From positions 62,001 to 126,000 of the forward strand of contig JAWQEG010000004.1 in NCBI GenBank assembly GCA_033782935.1: a DNA stretch of 64,000 bases. Direction: 5' to 3'. How positions within the stretch are numbered: position 1 is the first letter of the stretch; each line of letters begins with the position of its first letter. Origin of the DNA: Petrolisthes cinctipes (lineage: Eukaryota > Arthropoda > Malacostraca > Decapoda > Porcellanidae). The notes beneath the pieces are model-generated. The model worked only from the letters and a program-made list of their open reading frames with translations. It had not been told where the DNA came from and ran no database searches. The translations under genes and the position numbers were made by a program. This document shows, piece after piece, positions 37,052 through 51,408 of this stretch.

Positions 37052-39553
37052 GATTTTTAGCATGTTTTTAGCCTATATTTTGAAAATATTCTAGCACTGT
37101 GTAGGCAAGTACAGATTGCTTCTGGGACCCCAAAATATTGAATTTTCGGGTGTTTTGAGCCTGAATTTAAGATATAAACGGGCACAGAAGATACATGCAC
37201 ATATTGACTTTGGGCATCTAAAATATCGATTTTCAGCATGTTTTGGGCCTGTATTTTGAAAATACTCTAACACTGAGTAGGCATGTACAGATTGCTTCTG
37301 GGACCCCAAAATATTGAATTTTCGGGTGTTTTGAGCCTGAATTTGAGATATAAACGGGTACTGAAGATGCATGCACATATCGACTTTTGTGCACCTAAAA
37401 GATCGATTTTCAGTATGTTTTGAGCATGTATTTTGAAAATACTCTAACACGGAGTAGGCATGTACAGATCGCTTCTGGGACCCCTAAATATCGAATTTTC
37501 GGGTGTTTTGGGACTGAATTTGAGATATCGACTTTTTGACACCTAAAAGATCGATTTTTAGCATGTTTTTAGCCTATATTTTGAAAATATTCTAGCACTG
37601 AGTAGGCATGTACAGATTGCTTCTGGGACCCCAAAATATTGAATTTTCGGGTGTTTTGAGCCTGAATTTGAGATATAAACGGGTACAGAAGATACATGCA
37701 CATATTGACTTTGGGCACCAAAAATATCGATTTTCAGCATGTTTTGGGCCTGAATTTTGAAAATACTCTAACACGGAGTAGGCATGTACAGATCGCTTCT
37801 GGGACCCCAAAATATCGAATTTTCGGGTGTTTAGGGCCAGAATTTGAGATATAAACGGGTACAGAAGATGCATGCACATATCGACTTTTGGGCACCTAAA
37901 AGATCGATTTTCAGTATGTTTTTGGCCTGTATTTTGAAAATACTCTAACACGGAGTAGGCATGTACAGATCCTTCTGGGACCTCTAAATATCGAATTTTC
38001 GGGTGTTTTGGGACTGAATTTGAGATATCGATTTTTTGGCACCTAAAATGTCGATTTTTAGCATGTTTTTAGCCTATATTTTGAAAATATTCTAGCACTT
38101 TGTAGGCATGTACAGATTGCTTCTGGGAACCCAAAATATTGAATTTTCGGGTGTTTTGAGCCTGAATTTAAGATATAAACGGTCACAGAAGATACATGCA
38201 CATATTGACTTTGGGCATCTAAAATATCGATTTTCAGCATGTTTTGGGCCTGTATTTTGAAAATACTCTAACACTGAGTAGGCATCTACAGATTGCTTCT
38301 GGGACCCCAAAATATTGAATTTTCGGGTGTTTTGAGCCTGAATTATAGATATAAACGGGTACTGAAGATGCATGCACATATCGACTTTTGTGCACCTAAA
38401 AGATCGATTTTCAGTATGTTTTGAGCATGTATTTTGAAAATACTCTAACACGGAGTAGGCATGTACAGATCGCTTCTGGGACCCCTAAATATCGAATTTT
38501 CGGGTGTTTTGGGACTGAATTTGAGATATCGACTTTTTGACACCTGAAAGATCGATTTTTAGCATGTTTTTAGCCTATATTTTGAAAATATTCTAGTACT
38601 GAGTAGGCATGTACAGATTGCTTCTGGGACCCCAAAATATTGAATTTTCGGGTGTTTTGAGCCTGAATTTGAGATATAAACGGGTACAGAAGATACATGC
38701 ACATATTGACTTTGGGCACCAAAAATATCGATTTTCAGCATGTTTTGGGCCTGAATTTTGAAAATACTCTAACAAGGAGTAGGCATGTACAGATCGCTTC
38801 TGGGACCCCAAAATATCGAATTTTCGGGTGTTTAGGGCCTGAATTTGAGATATAAACGGGTACAGAAGATGCATGCACATATCGACTTTTGGGCACCTAA
38901 AAGATCGATTTTCAGTATGTTTTTGGCCTGTATTTTGAAAATACTCTAACACGGAGTAGGCATGTACAGATCCTTCTGGGACCTCTAAATATCGAATTTT
39001 CGGGTGTTTTGGGACTGAATTTGAGATATCGATTTTTTGGCACCTAAAATGTCGATTTTCAGCATGTTTTGGGCCTGTATTTTGAAAATACTCTAACACT
39101 GAGTAGGCATCTACAGATTGCTTCTGGGACCCCAAAATATTGAATTTTCGGGTGTTTTGAGCCTGAATTTGAGATATAAACGGGTACAGAAGATACATGC
39201 ACATATTGACTTTGGGCACCAAAAATATCGATTTTCAGCATGTTTTGGGCCTGAATTTTGAAAATACTCTAACAAGGAGTAGGCATGTACAGATCGCTTC
39301 TGGGACCCCAAAATATCGAATTTTCGGGTGTTTAGGGCCTGAATTTGAGATATAAACGGGTACAGAAGATGCATGCACATATCGACTTTTGGGCACCTAA
39401 AAGATCGATTTTCAGTATGTTTTTGGCCTGTATTTTGAAAATACTCTAACACGGAGTAGGCATGTACAGATTCTTCTGGGACCTCTAAATATCGAATTTT
39501 CGGGTGTTTTGGGACTGAATTTGAGATATCGATTTTTTGGCACCTAAAATGTC

Positions 39554-40053
39554 GATTTTTAGCATGTTTTTAGCCTATATTTTGAAAATATTCTAGCACT
39601 GTGTAGGCAAGTACAGATTGCTTCTGGGACCCCAAAATATTGAATTTTCGGGTGTTTTGAGCCTGAATTTAAGATATAAACGGGCACAGAAGATACATGC
39701 ACATATTGACTTTGGGCATCTAAAATATCGATTTTCAGTATGTTTTGAGCATGTATTTTGAAAATACTCTAACACGGAGTAGGCATGTACAGATCGCTTC
39801 TGGGACCCCAAAATATCGAATTTTCGGGTGTTTAGGGCCAGAATTTGAGATATAAACGGGTACAGAAGATGCATGCACATATCGACTTTTGGGCACCTAA
39901 AAGATCGATTTTCAGTATGTTTTTGGCCTGTATTTTGAAAATACTCTAACACGGAGTAGGCATGTACAGATCCTTCTGGGACCTCTAAATATCGAATTTT
40001 CGGGTGTTTTGGGACTGAATTTGAGATATCGATTTTTTGGCACCTAAAATGTC
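39554..40053. repeat. Junction unit of the 2001-bp duplication
   Basis: After a normal A with AAGATATAAACGGGCAC, the next monomer begins as T1 C (CAGTATGTTTTGAGCATG near 39737) and becomes B' (CCCCAAAATATCG, GTTTAGGGCCAG) by about 39830. The switch lies within the bases shared by C and B', from GTATTTTGAAAATAC to CTTCTGGGACCCC. This hybrid is the expected crossover point that created the tandem duplication. Confidence 0.85.
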
Positions 40054-41054
40054 GATTTTTAGCATGTTTTTAGCCTATATTTTGAAAATATTCTAGCACT
40101 TTGTAGGCATGTACAGATTGCTTCTGGGAACCCAAAATATTGAATTTTCGGGTGTTTTGAGCCTGAATTTAAGATATAAACGGTCACAGAAGATACATGC
40201 ACATATTGACTTTGGGCATCTAAAATATCGATTTTCAGCATGTTTTGGGCCTGTATTTTGAAAATACTCTAACACTGAGTAGGCATCTACAGATTGCTTC
40301 TGGGACCCCAAAATATTGAATTTTCGGGTGTTTTGAGCCTGAATTTGAGATATAAACGGGTACTGAAGATGCATGCACATATCGACTTTTGTGCACCTAA
40401 AAGATCGATTTTCAGTATGTTTTGAGCATGTATTTTGAAAATACTCTAACACGGAGTAGGCATGTACAGATCGCTTCTGGGACCCCTAAATATCGAATTT
40501 TCGGGTGTTTTGGGACTGAATTTGAGATATCGACTTTTTGACACCTGAAAGATCGATTTTTAGCATGTTTTTAGCCTATATTTTGAAAATATTCTAGTAC
40601 TGAGTAGGCATGTACAGATTGCTTCTGGGACCCCAAAATATTGAATTTTCGGGTGTTTTGAGCCTGAATTTGAGATATAAACGGGTACAGAAGATACATG
40701 CACATATTGACTTTGGGCACCAAAAATATCGATTTTCAGCATGTTTTGGGCCTGAATTTTGAAAATACTCTAACAAGGAGTAGGCATGTACAGATCGCTT
40801 CTGGGACCCCAAAATATCGAATTTTCGGGTGTTTAGGGCCTGAATTTGAGATATAAACGGGTACAGAAGATGCATGCACATATCGACTTTTGGGCACCTA
40901 AAAGATCGATTTTCAGTATGTTTTTGGCCTGTATTTTGAAAATACTCTAACACGGAGTAGGCATGTACAGATCCTTCTGGGACCTCTAAATATCGAATTT
41001 TCGGGTGTTTTGGGACTGAATTTGAGATATCGATTTTTTGGCACCTAAAATGTC

Positions 41055-41378
41055 GATTTTCAGCATGTTTTGGGCCTGTATTTTGAAAATACTCTAACAC
41101 TGAGTAGGCATCTACAGATTGCTTCTGGGACCCCAAAATATTGAATTTTCGGGTGTTTTGACCCTGAATTTGAGATATAAACGGGTACAGAAGATACATG
41201 CACATATTGACTTTGGGCACCAAAAATATCGATTTTCAGCATGTTTTGGGCCTGAATTTTGAAAATACTCTAACACGGAGTAGGCATGTACAGATACCTT
41301 CTGGGACCTCTAAATATCGAATTTTCGGGTGTTTTGGGACTGAATTTAAGATATCGATTTTTTGGCACCTAAAATGTC
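41055..41378. repeat. Dimer-length piece (B/A')-(B'/C'), 324 bp
   Basis: The first monomer starts as B (TTTTGGGCCTGTATTTTG, GGCATCTACAG) and ends as A' (CACCAAAAATATC). The second starts as B' (CTGAATTTTG, AACACGGAG) and ends as C' (AGATACCTTCTGGG, AAAATGTC). It closely resembles 53262-53585 and 58123-58446. A private change is TTTTGACCCTGAATTTG near 41157. Confidence 0.85.
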
Positions 41379-43383
41379 GATTTTTAGCTTGTTTTTAGCC
41401 TATATTTTGAAAATATTCTAGCACTGTGTAGGCATGTACAGATTGCTTCTGGGACCCCAAAATATTGAATTTTCGGGTGTTTTGAGCCTGAATTTGAGAT
41501 ATAAACGTTTACAGAAGATACATGCACATATTGACTTTGGGCATCTAAAATATCGATTTTCAGCATGTTTTTGGCCTGTATTTTGAAAATACTCTAACAC
41601 TGAGTAGGCATGTACAGATTGCTTCTGGGACCCCAAAATATTGAATTTTCGGGTGTTTTGAGCCTGAATTTGAGATATAAACGGGTACTGAAGATGCATG
41701 CACATATCGACTTTTGTGCACCTAAAAGATCGATTTTCAGTATCCTTTGAGCATGTTTTTTGAAAATACTCTAACACGGAGTAGGCATGTACAGATTGCT
41801 TCTGGGACCCCTAAATATCGAATTTTCGGGTGTTTTGGGACTGAATTTGAGATATTGACTTTTTGGCACCTAAAAGATCGATTTTTAGCATGTTTTTAGC
41901 CTATATTTTGAAAATATTCTAGCACTGAGTAGGCATGTACAGATTGCTTCTGGGACCCCAAAATATTGAATTTTCGGGTGTTTTGAGCCTGAATTTGAGA
42001 TATAAACGGGTACAGAAGATACATGCACATATTGACTTTGGGCACCAAAAATATCGATTTTCAGCATGTTTTGGGCCTGAATTTTGAAAATACTCTAACA
42101 CGGAGTAGGCATGTACAGATCGCTTCTGGGACCCCAAAATATCGAATTTTCGGGTGTTTAGGGCCAGAATTTGAGATATAAACGGGTACAGAAGATGCAT
42201 GCACATATCGACTTTTGTGCACCTAAAAGATCGATTTTCAGTATGTTTTGAACATGTATTTTGAAAATACTCTAACACGGAGTAGGGGCATGTACAGATT
42301 GCTTCTGGGACCCCTAAATATCGAATTTTCGGGTGTTTTGGGACTGAATTTGAGATATTGACTTTTTGGCACCTAAAAGATCGATTTTTAGCATGTTTTT
42401 AGCCTATATTTTGAAAATATTCTAGCACTGAGTAGGCATGTACAGATTGCTTCTGGGACCCCAAAATATTGAATTTTCGGGTGTTTTGAGCCTGAATTTG
42501 AGATATAAACGGGTACAGAAGATACATGCACATATTGACTTTGGGCACCAAAAATATCGATTTTTAGCATGTTTTGGGCCTGAATTTTGAAAATACTCTA
42601 ACACGGAGTAGGCATGTACAGATCGCTTCTGGGACCCCAAAATATCGAATTTTCGGGTGTTTAGGGCCAGAATTTGAGATATAAACGGGTACAGAAGATG
42701 CATGCACATATCGACTTTTGGGCACCTAAAAGATCGATTTTCAGTATGTTTTTGGCCTGTATTTTGAAAATACTCTAACACGGAGTAGGCATGTACAGAT
42801 ACCTTCTGGGACCTCTAAATATCGAATTTTCGGGTGTTTTGGTACTGAATTTGAGATATCGATTTTTTGGAACCTAAAATGTCGATTTTTAGCATGTTTT
42901 TATCCTATATTTTGAAAATATTCTAGCACTGTGTAGGCATGTACAGATTGCTTCTGGGACCCCAAAATATTGAATTTTCGGGTGTTTTGAGCCTGAATTT
43001 GAGATATAAACGGGTACAGAAGATACATGCACATATTGACTTTGGGCATCTAAAATATCGATTTTCAGCATGTTTTGGGCCTGTATTTTGAAAATACTCT
43101 AACACTGAGTAGGCATGTACAGATTGCTTCTGGGACCCCAAAATATCGAATTTCGGGTGTTTAGGGCCAGAATTTGAGATATAAACGGGTACAGAAGATG
43201 CATGCACATATCGACTTTTGGGCACCTAAAAGATCGATTTTCAGTATGTTTTTGGCCTGTATTTTGAAAATACTCTAACACGGAGTAGGCATATACAGAT
43301 ACCTTCTGGGACCTCTAAATATCGAATTTTCGGGTGTTTTGGGACTGAATTTGAGATATCGATTTTTTGGCACCTAAAATGTC

Positions 43384-44059
43384 GATTTTTAGCATGTTTT
43401 TAGCCTATATTTTGAAAATATTCTAGCACTGTGTAGGCATGTACAGATTGCTTCTGGGACCCCAAAATATTGAATTTTCGGGTGTTTTGAGCCTGAATTT
43501 GAGATATAAACGGGTACAGAAAATACATGCACATATTGACTTTGGGCATCTAAAATATCGATTTTCAGCATGTTTTGGGCCTGTATTTTGAAAATACTCT
43601 AACACTGAGTAGGCATGTACAGATTGCTTCTGGGACCCCAAAATATTGAATTTTCGGGTGTTTTGAGCCTGAATTTGAGATATAAACGGGTACAGAAGAT
43701 ACATGCACATATTGACTTTGGGCACCAAAAATATCGATTTTCAGCATGTTTTGGGCCTGAATTTTGAAAATACTCTAACACGGAGTAGGCATGTACAGAT
43801 CACTTCTGGGACCCCAAAATATCGAATTTTCGGGTGTTTAGGGCCAGAATTTGAGATATAAACGGGTACAGAAGATGCATGCACATATCGACTTTTGGGC
43901 ACCTAAAAGATCGATTTTCAGTATGTTTTTGGCCTGTATTTTGAAAATACTCTAACACGGAGTAGGCATGTACAGATCCTTCTGGGACCTCTAAATATCG
44001 AATTTTCGGGTGTTTTGGGACTGAATTTGAGATATCGATTTTTTGGCACCTAAAATGTC
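43384..44059. repeat. Tetramer unit A-(B/A')-B'-C', 676 bp
   Basis: The second monomer (43560-43735) starts as B (AACACTGAGTAGG) and ends as A' (GATACATGC, CACCAAAAATATC). It is followed by ordinary B' and C' monomers. The result is a four-monomer unit, the reciprocal type of the dimers. AGATCACTTCTGGG near 43797 is a private CpG-type change of AGATCGCTTC. Confidence 0.88.
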
Positions 44060-44736
44060 GATTTTTAGCATGTTTTTAGCCTATATTTTGAAAATATTCT
44101 AGCACTGTGTAGGCATGTACAGATTGCTTCTGGGACCCCAAAATATTGAATTTTCGGGTGTTTTGAGCCTGAATTTAAGATATCAACGGGCACAGAAGAT
44201 ACATGCACATATTGACTTTGGGCATCTAAAATATCGATTTTCAGCATGTTTTGGGCCTGTATTTTGAAAATACTCTAACATTGAGTAGGCATCTACAGAT
44301 TGCTTCTGGGACCCCAAAATATTGAATTTTCGGGTGTTTTGAGCCTGAATTTGAGATATAAACGTTTACAGAAGATACATGCACATATTGACTTTGGGCA
44401 TCTAAAATATCGATTTTCAGCATGTTTTTGGCCTGTATTTTGAAAATACTCTAACACTGAGTAGGCATGTACAGATTGCTTCTGGGACCCCAAAATATTG
44501 AATTTTCGGGTGTTTTGAGCCTGAATTTGAGATATAAACGGGTACTGAAGATGCATGCACATATCGACTTTTGTGCACCTAAAAGATCGATTTTCAGTAT
44601 GCTTTGAGCATGTTTTTTGAAAATACTCTAACACGGAGTAGGCATGTACAGATTGCTTCTGGGACCCCTAAATATCGAATTTTCGGGTGTTTTGGGACTG
44701 AATTTGAGATATTGACTTTTTGGCACCTAAAAGATC
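44060..44736. repeat. Tetramer unit A-(B/A)-B-C, 677 bp
   Basis: A (44060-44235, with GATATCAACGGGCAC) is followed by a B-start/A-end hybrid (44236-44411, with AACATTGAGTAGGCATCTAC and ACGTTTACAG). Next comes a B with TTTTTGGCCTG and a C with GCTTTGAGCATGTTTTTTG. The hybrid's 3' part matches the A monomer at 41379, linking it to the 2857-bp duplication. Confidence 0.85.
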
Positions 44737-47700
44737 GATTTTTAGCATGTTTTTAGCCTATATTTTGAAAATATTCTAGCACTGAGTAGGCATGTACAGA
44801 TTGCTTCTGGGACCCCAAAATATTGAATTTTCGGGTGTTTTGAGCCTGAATTTGAGATATAAACGGGTACAGAAGATACATGCACATATTGACTTTGGGC
44901 ACCAAAAATATCGATTTTCAGCATGTTTTGGGCCTGAATTTTGAAAATACTCTAACACGGAGTAGGCATGTACAGATCGCTTCTGGGACCCCAAAATATC
45001 GAATTTTCGGGTGTTTAGGGCCAGAATTTGAGATATAAACGGGTACAGAAGATGCATGCACATATCGACTTTTGTGCACCTAAAAGATCGATTTTCAGTA
45101 TGTTTTGAACAATTATTTTGAAAATACTCTAACACGGAGTAGGGGCATGTACAGATCGCTTCTGGGACCCCTAAATATCGAATTTTCGGGTGTTTTGGGA
45201 CTGAATTTGAGATATTGACTTTTTGGCACCTAAAAGATCGATTTTTAGCATGTTTTTAGCCTATATTTTGAAAATATTCTAGCACTGAGTAGGCATGTAC
45301 AGATTGCTTCTGGGACCCCAAAATATTGAATTTTCGGGTGTTTTGAGCCTGAATTTGAGATATAAACGGGTACAGAAGATACATGCACATATTGACTTTG
45401 GGCACCAAAAATATCGATTTTCAGCATGTTTTGGGCCTGAATTTTGAAAATACTCTAACACGGAGTAGGCATGTACAGATCGCTTCTGGGACCCCAAAAT
45501 ATCGAATTTTCGGGTGTTTAGGGCCAGAATTTGAGATATAAACGGGTACAGAAGATGCATGCACATATCGACTTTTGGGCACCTAAAAGATCGATTTTCA
45601 GTATGTTTTTGGCCTGTATTTTGAAAATACTCTAACACGGAGTAGGCATGTACAGATACCTTCTGGGACCTCTAAATATCGAATTTTCGGGTGTTTTGGT
45701 ACTGAATTTGAGATATCGATTTTTTGGAACCTAAAATGTCGATTTTTAGCATGTTTTTATCCTATATTTTGAAAATATTCTAGCACTGTGTAGGCATGTA
45801 CAGATTGCTTCTGGGACCCCAAAATATTGAATTTTCGGGTGTTTTGAGCCTGAATTTGAGATATAAACGGGTACAGAAGATACATGCACATATTGACTTT
45901 GGGCATCTAAAATATCGATTTTCAGCATGTTTTGGGCCTGTATTTTGAAAATACTCTAACACTGAGTAGGCATGTACAGATTGCTTCTGGGACCCCAAAA
46001 TATCGAATTTTGGGTGTTTAGGGCCAGAATTTGAGATATAAACGGGTACAGAAGATGCATGCACATATCGACTTTTGGGCACCTAAAAGATCGATTTTCA
46101 GTATGTTTTTGGGCTGTATTTTGAAAATACTCTAACACGGAGTAGGCATATACAGATACCTTCTGGGACCTCTAAATATCGAATTTTCGGGTGTTTTGGG
46201 ACTGAATTTGAGATATCGATTTTTTGGCACCTAAAATGTCGATTTTTAGCATGTTTTTAGCCTATATTTTGAAAATATTCTAGCACTGTGTAGGCATGTA
46301 CAGATTGCTTCTGGGACCCCAAAATATTGAATTTTCGGGTGTTTTGAGCCTGAATTTGAGATATAAACGGGTACAGAAAATACATGCACATATTGACTTT
46401 GGGCATCTAAAATATCGATTTTCAGCATGTTTTGGGCCTGTATTTTGAAAATACTCTAACACTGAGTAGGCATGTACAGATTGCTTCTGGGACCCCAAAA
46501 TATTGAATTTTCGGGTGTTTTGAGCCTGAATTTGAGATATAAACGGGTACTGAAGATGCATGCACATATCGACTTTTGTGCACCTAAAAGATCGATTTTC
46601 AGTATGTTTTGAGCATGTATTTTGAAAATACTCTAACACGGAGTAGGCATGTACAGATCGCTTCTGGGACCCCTAAATATCGAATTTTCGGGTGTTTTGG
46701 GACTGAATTTGAGATATTGACTTTTTGGCACCTAAAAGATCGATTTTTAGCATGTTTTTAGCCTATATTTTGAAAATATTCTAGCACTGAGTAGGCATGT
46801 ACAGATTGCTTCTGGGACCCCAAAATATTGAATTTTCGGGTGTTTTGAGCCTGAATTTGAGATATAAACGGTTACAGAAGATACATGCACATATTGACTT
46901 TGGGCATCTAAAATATCGATTTTCAGCATGTTTTGGGCCTGTATTTTGAAAATACTCTAACACTGAGTAGGCATGTACAGATTGCTTCTGGGACCCCAAA
47001 ATATTGAATTTTCGGGTGTTTTGAGCCTGAATTTGAGATATAAACGGGTACTGAAGATGCATGCACATATCGACTTTTGTGCACCTAAAAGATCGATTTT
47101 CAGTATGTTTTGAGCATGTATTTTGAAAATACTCTAACACGGAGTAGGCATGTACAGATCGCTTCTTGGACCCCTAAATATCGAATTTTCGGGTGTTTTG
47201 GGACTGAATTTGAGATATCGACTTTTTGGCACCTAAAAGATCGATTTTTAGCATGTTTTTAGCCTATATTTTGAAAATATTCTAGCACTGTACAAATTGC
47301 TTCTGGGACCCCAAAATATTGAATTTTCGGGTGTTTTGAGCCTGAATTTGAGATATAAACGGGTACAGAAGATACATGCACATATTGACTTTGGGCACCA
47401 AAAATATCGATTTTCAGCATGTTTTGGGCCTCAATTTTGAAAATACTCTAACACCGAGTAGGCATGCACAGATCGCTTCTGGGACCCCAAAATATCGAAT
47501 TTTCGGGTGTTTAGGGCCAGAATTTGAGATATAAACGGGTACAGAAGATGCATGCACATATCGACTTTTGTGCACCTAAAAGATCGATTTTCAGTATGTT
47601 TTTGGCCTGTATTTTGAAAATACTCTAACACGGAGTAGGCATGTACAGATACCTTCTGGGACCTCTATTTATCGAATTTTCGGATGTTTTGGGACTGAAT

Positions 47701-50700
47701 TTGAGATATCGATTTTTTGGCACCTAAAATGTCGATTTTTAGCATGTTTTTAGCCTATATTTTGAAAATATTCTAGCACTGTGTAGGCATGTACAGATTG
47801 CTTCTGGGACCCCAAAATATTGAATTTTCGGGTGTTTTGAGCCTGAATTTGAGATATAAACGGGTACCGAAGATACATGCACATATTGACTTTGGGCATC
47901 TAAAATATCGATTTTCAGCATGTTTTGGGCCTGTATTTTGAAAATACTCTAACACTGAGTAGGCATGTACAGATTGCTTCTGGGACCCCAAAATATTGAA
48001 TTTTCGGGTGTTTTGAGCCTGAATTTGAGATATAAACGGGTACTGAAGATGCATGCACATATCGACTTTTGTGCACCTAAAAGATCGATTTTTAGTATGT
48101 TTTGAGCATGTATTTTGAAAATACTCTAACACGGAGTAGGCATGTACAGATCGCTTCTTGGACCCCTAAATATCGAATTTTCGGGTGTTTTGGGACTGAA
48201 TTTGAGATATCGACTTTTTGGCACCTAAAAGATCGATTTTTAGCATGTTTTTAGCCTATATTTTGAAAATATTCTAGCACTGTACAAATTGCTTCTGGGA
48301 CCCCAAAATATTGAATTTTCGGGTGTTTTGAGCCTGAATTTGAGATATAAACGGGTACAGAAGATACATGCACATATTGACTTTGGGCACCAAAAATATC
48401 GATTTTCAGCATGTTTTGGGCCTGAATTTTGAAAATACTCTAACAAGGAGTAGGCATGTACAGATCGCTTCTGGGACCCCAAAATATCGAATTTTCGGGT
48501 GTTTAGGGCCTGAATTTGAGATATAAACGGGTACAGAAGATGCATGCACATATCGACTTTTGGGCACCTAAAAGATCGATTTTCAGTATGTTTTTGGCCT
48601 GTATTTTGAAAATACTCTAACACGGAGTAGGCATGTACAGATCCTTCTGGGACCTCTAAATATCGAATTTTCGGGTGTTTTGGGACTGAATTTGAGATAT
48701 CGATTTTTTTGCACCTAAAATGTCGATTTTCAGCATGTTTTGGGCCTGTATTTTGAAAATACTCTAACACTGAGTAGGCATCTACAGATTGCTTCTGGGA
48801 CCCCAAAATATTGAATTTTCGGGTGTTTTGAGCCTGAATTTGAGATATAAACGGGTACAGAAGATACATGCACATATTGACTTTGGGCACCTAAAAGATC
48901 GATTTTCAGCATGTTTTTGGCCTGTATTTTGAAAATACTCTAACACTGAGTAGGCATGTACAGATTGCTTCTGGGACCCCAAAATATTGAATTTTCGGGT
49001 GTTTTGAGCCTGAATTTGAGATATAAACGGGTACTGAAGATGCATGCACATATCGACTTTTGTGCACCTAAAAGATCGATTTTCAGTATGCTTTGAGCAT
49101 GTTTTTTGAAAATACTCTAACACGGAGTAGGCATGTACAGATTGCTTCTGGGACCCCTAAATATTGAATTTTCGGGTGTTTTGGGACTGAATTTGAGATA
49201 TTGACTTTTTGGCACCTAAAAGATCGATTTTTAGCATGTTTTTAGCCTATATTTTGAAAATATTCTAGCACTGAGTAGGCATGTACAGATTGCTTCTGGG
49301 ACCCCAAAATATTGAATTTTCGGGTGTTTTGAGCCTGAATTTGAGATATAAACGGGTACAGAAGATACATGCACATATTGACTTTGGGCACCAAAAATAT
49401 CGATTTTCAGCATGTTTTGGGCCTGAATTTTGAAAATACTCTAAAACGGAGTAGGCATGTACAGATCGCTTCTGGGACCCCAAAATATCGAATTTTCGGG
49501 TGTTTAGGGCCAGAATTTGAGATATAAACGGGTACAGAAGATGCATGCACATATCGACTTTTGTGCACCTAAAAGATCGATTTTCAGTATGTTTTGAACA
49601 TGTATTTTGAAAATACTCTAACACGGAGTAGGGGCATGTACAGATTGCTTCTGGAACCCCTAAATATCGAATTTTCGGGTGTTTTGGGACTGAATTTGAG
49701 ATATTGACTTTTTGGCACCTAAAAGATCGATTTTTAGCATGTTTTTAGCCTATATTTTGAAAATATTCTAGCACTGAGTAGGCATGTACAGATTGCTTCT
49801 GGGACCCCAAAATATTGAATTTTCGGGTGTTTTGAGCCTGAATTTGAGATATAAACGGGTACAGAAGATACATGCACATATTGACTTTGGGCACCAAAAA
49901 TATCGATTTTTAGCATGTTTTGGGCCTGAATTTTGAAAATACTCTAACACGGAGTAGGCATGTACAGATCGCTTCTGGGACCCCAAAATATCGAATTTTC
50001 GGGTGTTTAGGGCCAGAATTTGAGATATAAACGGGTACAGAAGATGCATGCACATATCGACTTTTGGGCACCTAAAAGATCGATTTTCAGTATGTTTTTG
50101 GCCTGTATTTTGAAAATACTCTAACACGGAGTAGGCATGTACAGATACCTTCTGGGACCTCTAAATATCGAATTTTCGGGTGTTTTGGTACTGAATTTGA
50201 GATATCGATTTTTTGGAACCTAAAATGTCGATTTTTAGCATGTTTTTATCCTATATTTTGAAAATATTCTAGCACTGTGTAGGCATGTACAGATTGCTTC
50301 TGGGACCCCAAAATATTGAATTTTCGGGTGTTTTGAGCCTGAATTTGAGATATAAACGGGTACAGAAGATACATGCACATATTGACTTTGGGCATCTAAA
50401 ATATCGATTTTCAGCATGTTTTGGGCCTGTATTTTGAAAATACTCTAACACTGAGTAGGCATGTACAGATTGCTTCTGGGACCCCAAAATATCGAATTTC
50501 GGGTGTTTAGGGCCAGAATTTGAGATATAAACGGGTACAGAAGATGCATGCACATATCGACTTTTGGGCACCTAAAAGATCGATTTTCAGTATGTTTTTG
50601 GCCTGTATTTTGAAAATACTCTAACACGGAGTAGGCATATACAGATACCTTCTGGGACCTCTAAATATCGAATTTTCGGGTGTTTTGGGACTGAATTTGA

Positions 50701-50729
50701 GATATCGATTTTTTGGCACCTAAAATGTC

Positions 50730-51408
50730 GATTTTTAGCATGTTTTTAGCCTATATTTTGAAAATATTCTAGCACTGTGTAGGCATGTACAGATTGCTTC
50801 TGGGACCCCAAAATATTGAATTTTCGGGTGTTTTGAGCCTGAATTTGAGATATAAACGGGTACAGAAAATACATGCACATATTGACATTGGGCATCTAAA
50901 ATATCGATTTTCAGCATGTTTTGGGCCTGTATTTTGAAAATACTCTAACACTGAGTAGGCATGTACAGATTGCTTCTGGGACCCCAAAATATTGAATTTT
51001 CGGGTGTTTTGAGCCTGAATTTGAGATATAAACGGGTACAGAAGATACATGCACATATTGACTTTGGGCACCAAAAATATCGATTTTCAGCATGTTTTGG
51101 GCCTGAATTTTGAAAATACTCTAACACGGAGTAGGCATGTACAGATCGCTTCTGGGACCCCAAAATATTGAATTTTCGGGTGTTTAGGGCCAGAATTTGA
51201 GATATAAACGGGTACAGAAGATGCATGCACATATCGACTTTTGTGCACCTAAAAGATCGATTTTCAGTATGTTTTGAACATGTATTTTGAAAATACTCTA
51301 ACACGGAGTAGGGGCATGTACAGATCGCTTCTGGGACCCCTAAATATCGAATTTTCGGGTGTTTTGGGACTGAATTTGAGATATTGACTTTTTGGCACCT
51401 AAAAGATC
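50730..51408. repeat. Tetramer unit, 679 bp
   Basis: A with CAGAAAATACATG and ATTGACATTGGGC, a B/A' hybrid (50906-51081), then B' and a T1-type C that holds the 3-bp insertion GTAGGGGCATG near 51309. A copy sits at 55591-56269. A related tetramer is at 61945-62623, where A has GGTACCGAAG instead. Confidence 0.87.

Larger units (their letters stand above)
37052..41378. repeat. Array segment 7: 2001-bp tandem duplication
   Basis: Units start at 37052, 37553, 38053, 38554, 39054, 39554, 40054, 40555 and 41055. About 37760-39270 recurs at 39760-41270. Shared markers are AGCACTTTGTAGGC (38094 and 40095), CTGGGAACCC, ACGGTCACAG, GGCATCTACAG, TTTGACACCTGAAAG and TAGTACTGAG. Units at 39054 and 41055 begin with a B-start/A'-end hybrid monomer in place of A. 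C' carries AGATCCTTCTGGG or AGATTCTTCTGGG, one base shorter than AGATACCTTCTGGG. Confidence 0.9.
41379..48724. repeat. Array segment 8: start of the recently amplified domain
   Basis: Units start at 41379, 41880, 42383, 42884, 43384, 44060, 44737, 45240, 45741, 46241, 46742, 47243, 47734 and 48235. About 41430-43690 recurs at 44290-46550 (offset 2857 bp), including the private ACGTTTACAG at 41505 and 44363. Three-base insertions (GTAGGGGCATG) appear here for the first time, near 42284 and 45141. The stretch 47243-48230 carries the 33-36-kb lineage markers. Confidence 0.9.

Noticed and set aside
48240..48890. Longest open frame (216 codons) as a possible protein
   Set aside because: It spans ordinary T2 and hybrid monomers. 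Its length comes from the 10-bp deletion and a one-base deletion in C' keeping the frame open. Similar 209-codon frames at 38593-39222 and 40594-41223 have the same cause.
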